Below are positions 22,813-22,830 of a DNA stretch of 22,830 bases, in pieces (position 1 is the stretch's first letter; each line of letters opens with the position of its first letter). The stretch is taken from contig SHLN01000007.1 of the NCBI GenBank assembly GCA_004283105.1, forward strand, positions 1 to 22,830, in the 5' to 3' direction. Both the position numbers and the translations under genes were made by a program. This DNA comes from Acidimicrobiia bacterium (GTDB taxonomy: Bacteria > Actinomycetota > Acidimicrobiia > Spongiisociales > SHLN01). The notes below the pieces were generated by a model. The model was not told the DNA's origin and did not search any database. It worked only from the letters and a program-made list of their open reading frames with translations.

Positions 22813-22830
22813 TCAGCGGCGTGAGGGAGC

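Noticed and set aside
2484..22815. CRISPR arrays
   Set aside because: The tandem repeats are 6-7 bp units without spacers, and there are no cas genes.

Overview
The window is high-GC bacterial DNA that reads as an actinobacterial chromosome segment, possibly Acidimicrobiia or a relative. The reasons are an arg cluster in the order argC-J-B-D-F-R, a SigK/RskA-type sigma and anti-sigma pair, lipoproteins with Thr/Ser/Pro-rich linkers, many GTG/TTG starts and several promoters that would give leaderless mRNAs. The taxonomic call is inference. I saw no rRNA, tRNA, CRISPR array, transposase or phage gene.

Layout. 1-719 (minus): an OmpR-family response regulator, possibly translationally coupled to a sensor kinase that runs off the left edge. 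915-3910 (plus): two secreted lipoproteins, a trypsin-like (HtrA-type) serine protease and an inhibitory-type serpin. 3999-7149 (minus): an MFS transporter, a CorC/CNNM-type CBS protein and a small four-helix membrane protein. 7214-8011 (plus): a SAM-dependent methyltransferase. 8018-9848 (minus): tryptophanase followed by a small STAS-like protein. 10066-10830 (plus): a lipoprotein of unknown function, flanked by GC-rich palindromic intergenic elements. 11263-16831 (plus): argC, argJ, argB, argD, argF and argR, each overlapping the next by 1-4 nt, behind a promoter that carries a perfect ARG-box palindrome. 16910-17986: a divergent ABM-domain monooxygenase and a TetR regulator that share a pair of palindromic operators. 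17995-22675 (minus): a tight five-gene run of ECF sigma factor, RskA-type anti-sigma factor, PlsC-like membrane acyltransferase, class I photolyase and SDR oxidoreductase.

How the genes work together. The arg genes form a self-regulated arginine pathway from N-acetylglutamate to citrulline; argG and argH are not here. The sigma operon looks like an envelope/photo-oxidative stress response. The TetR/ABM pair looks like an electrophile or quinone response. The protease and serpin would sit together on the cell surface.

The most unusual structural signal is a set of short tandem repeats. At least four loci have a 7-bp period and one has a 6-bp period. Each has a different unit, and most abut a stop codon. 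Next in interest are the sigma-anti-sigma-acyltransferase-photolyase-SDR operon, whose promoter carries two identical 14-bp boxes, and the protease-serpin pair with a predicted Glu-Ser bait bond.
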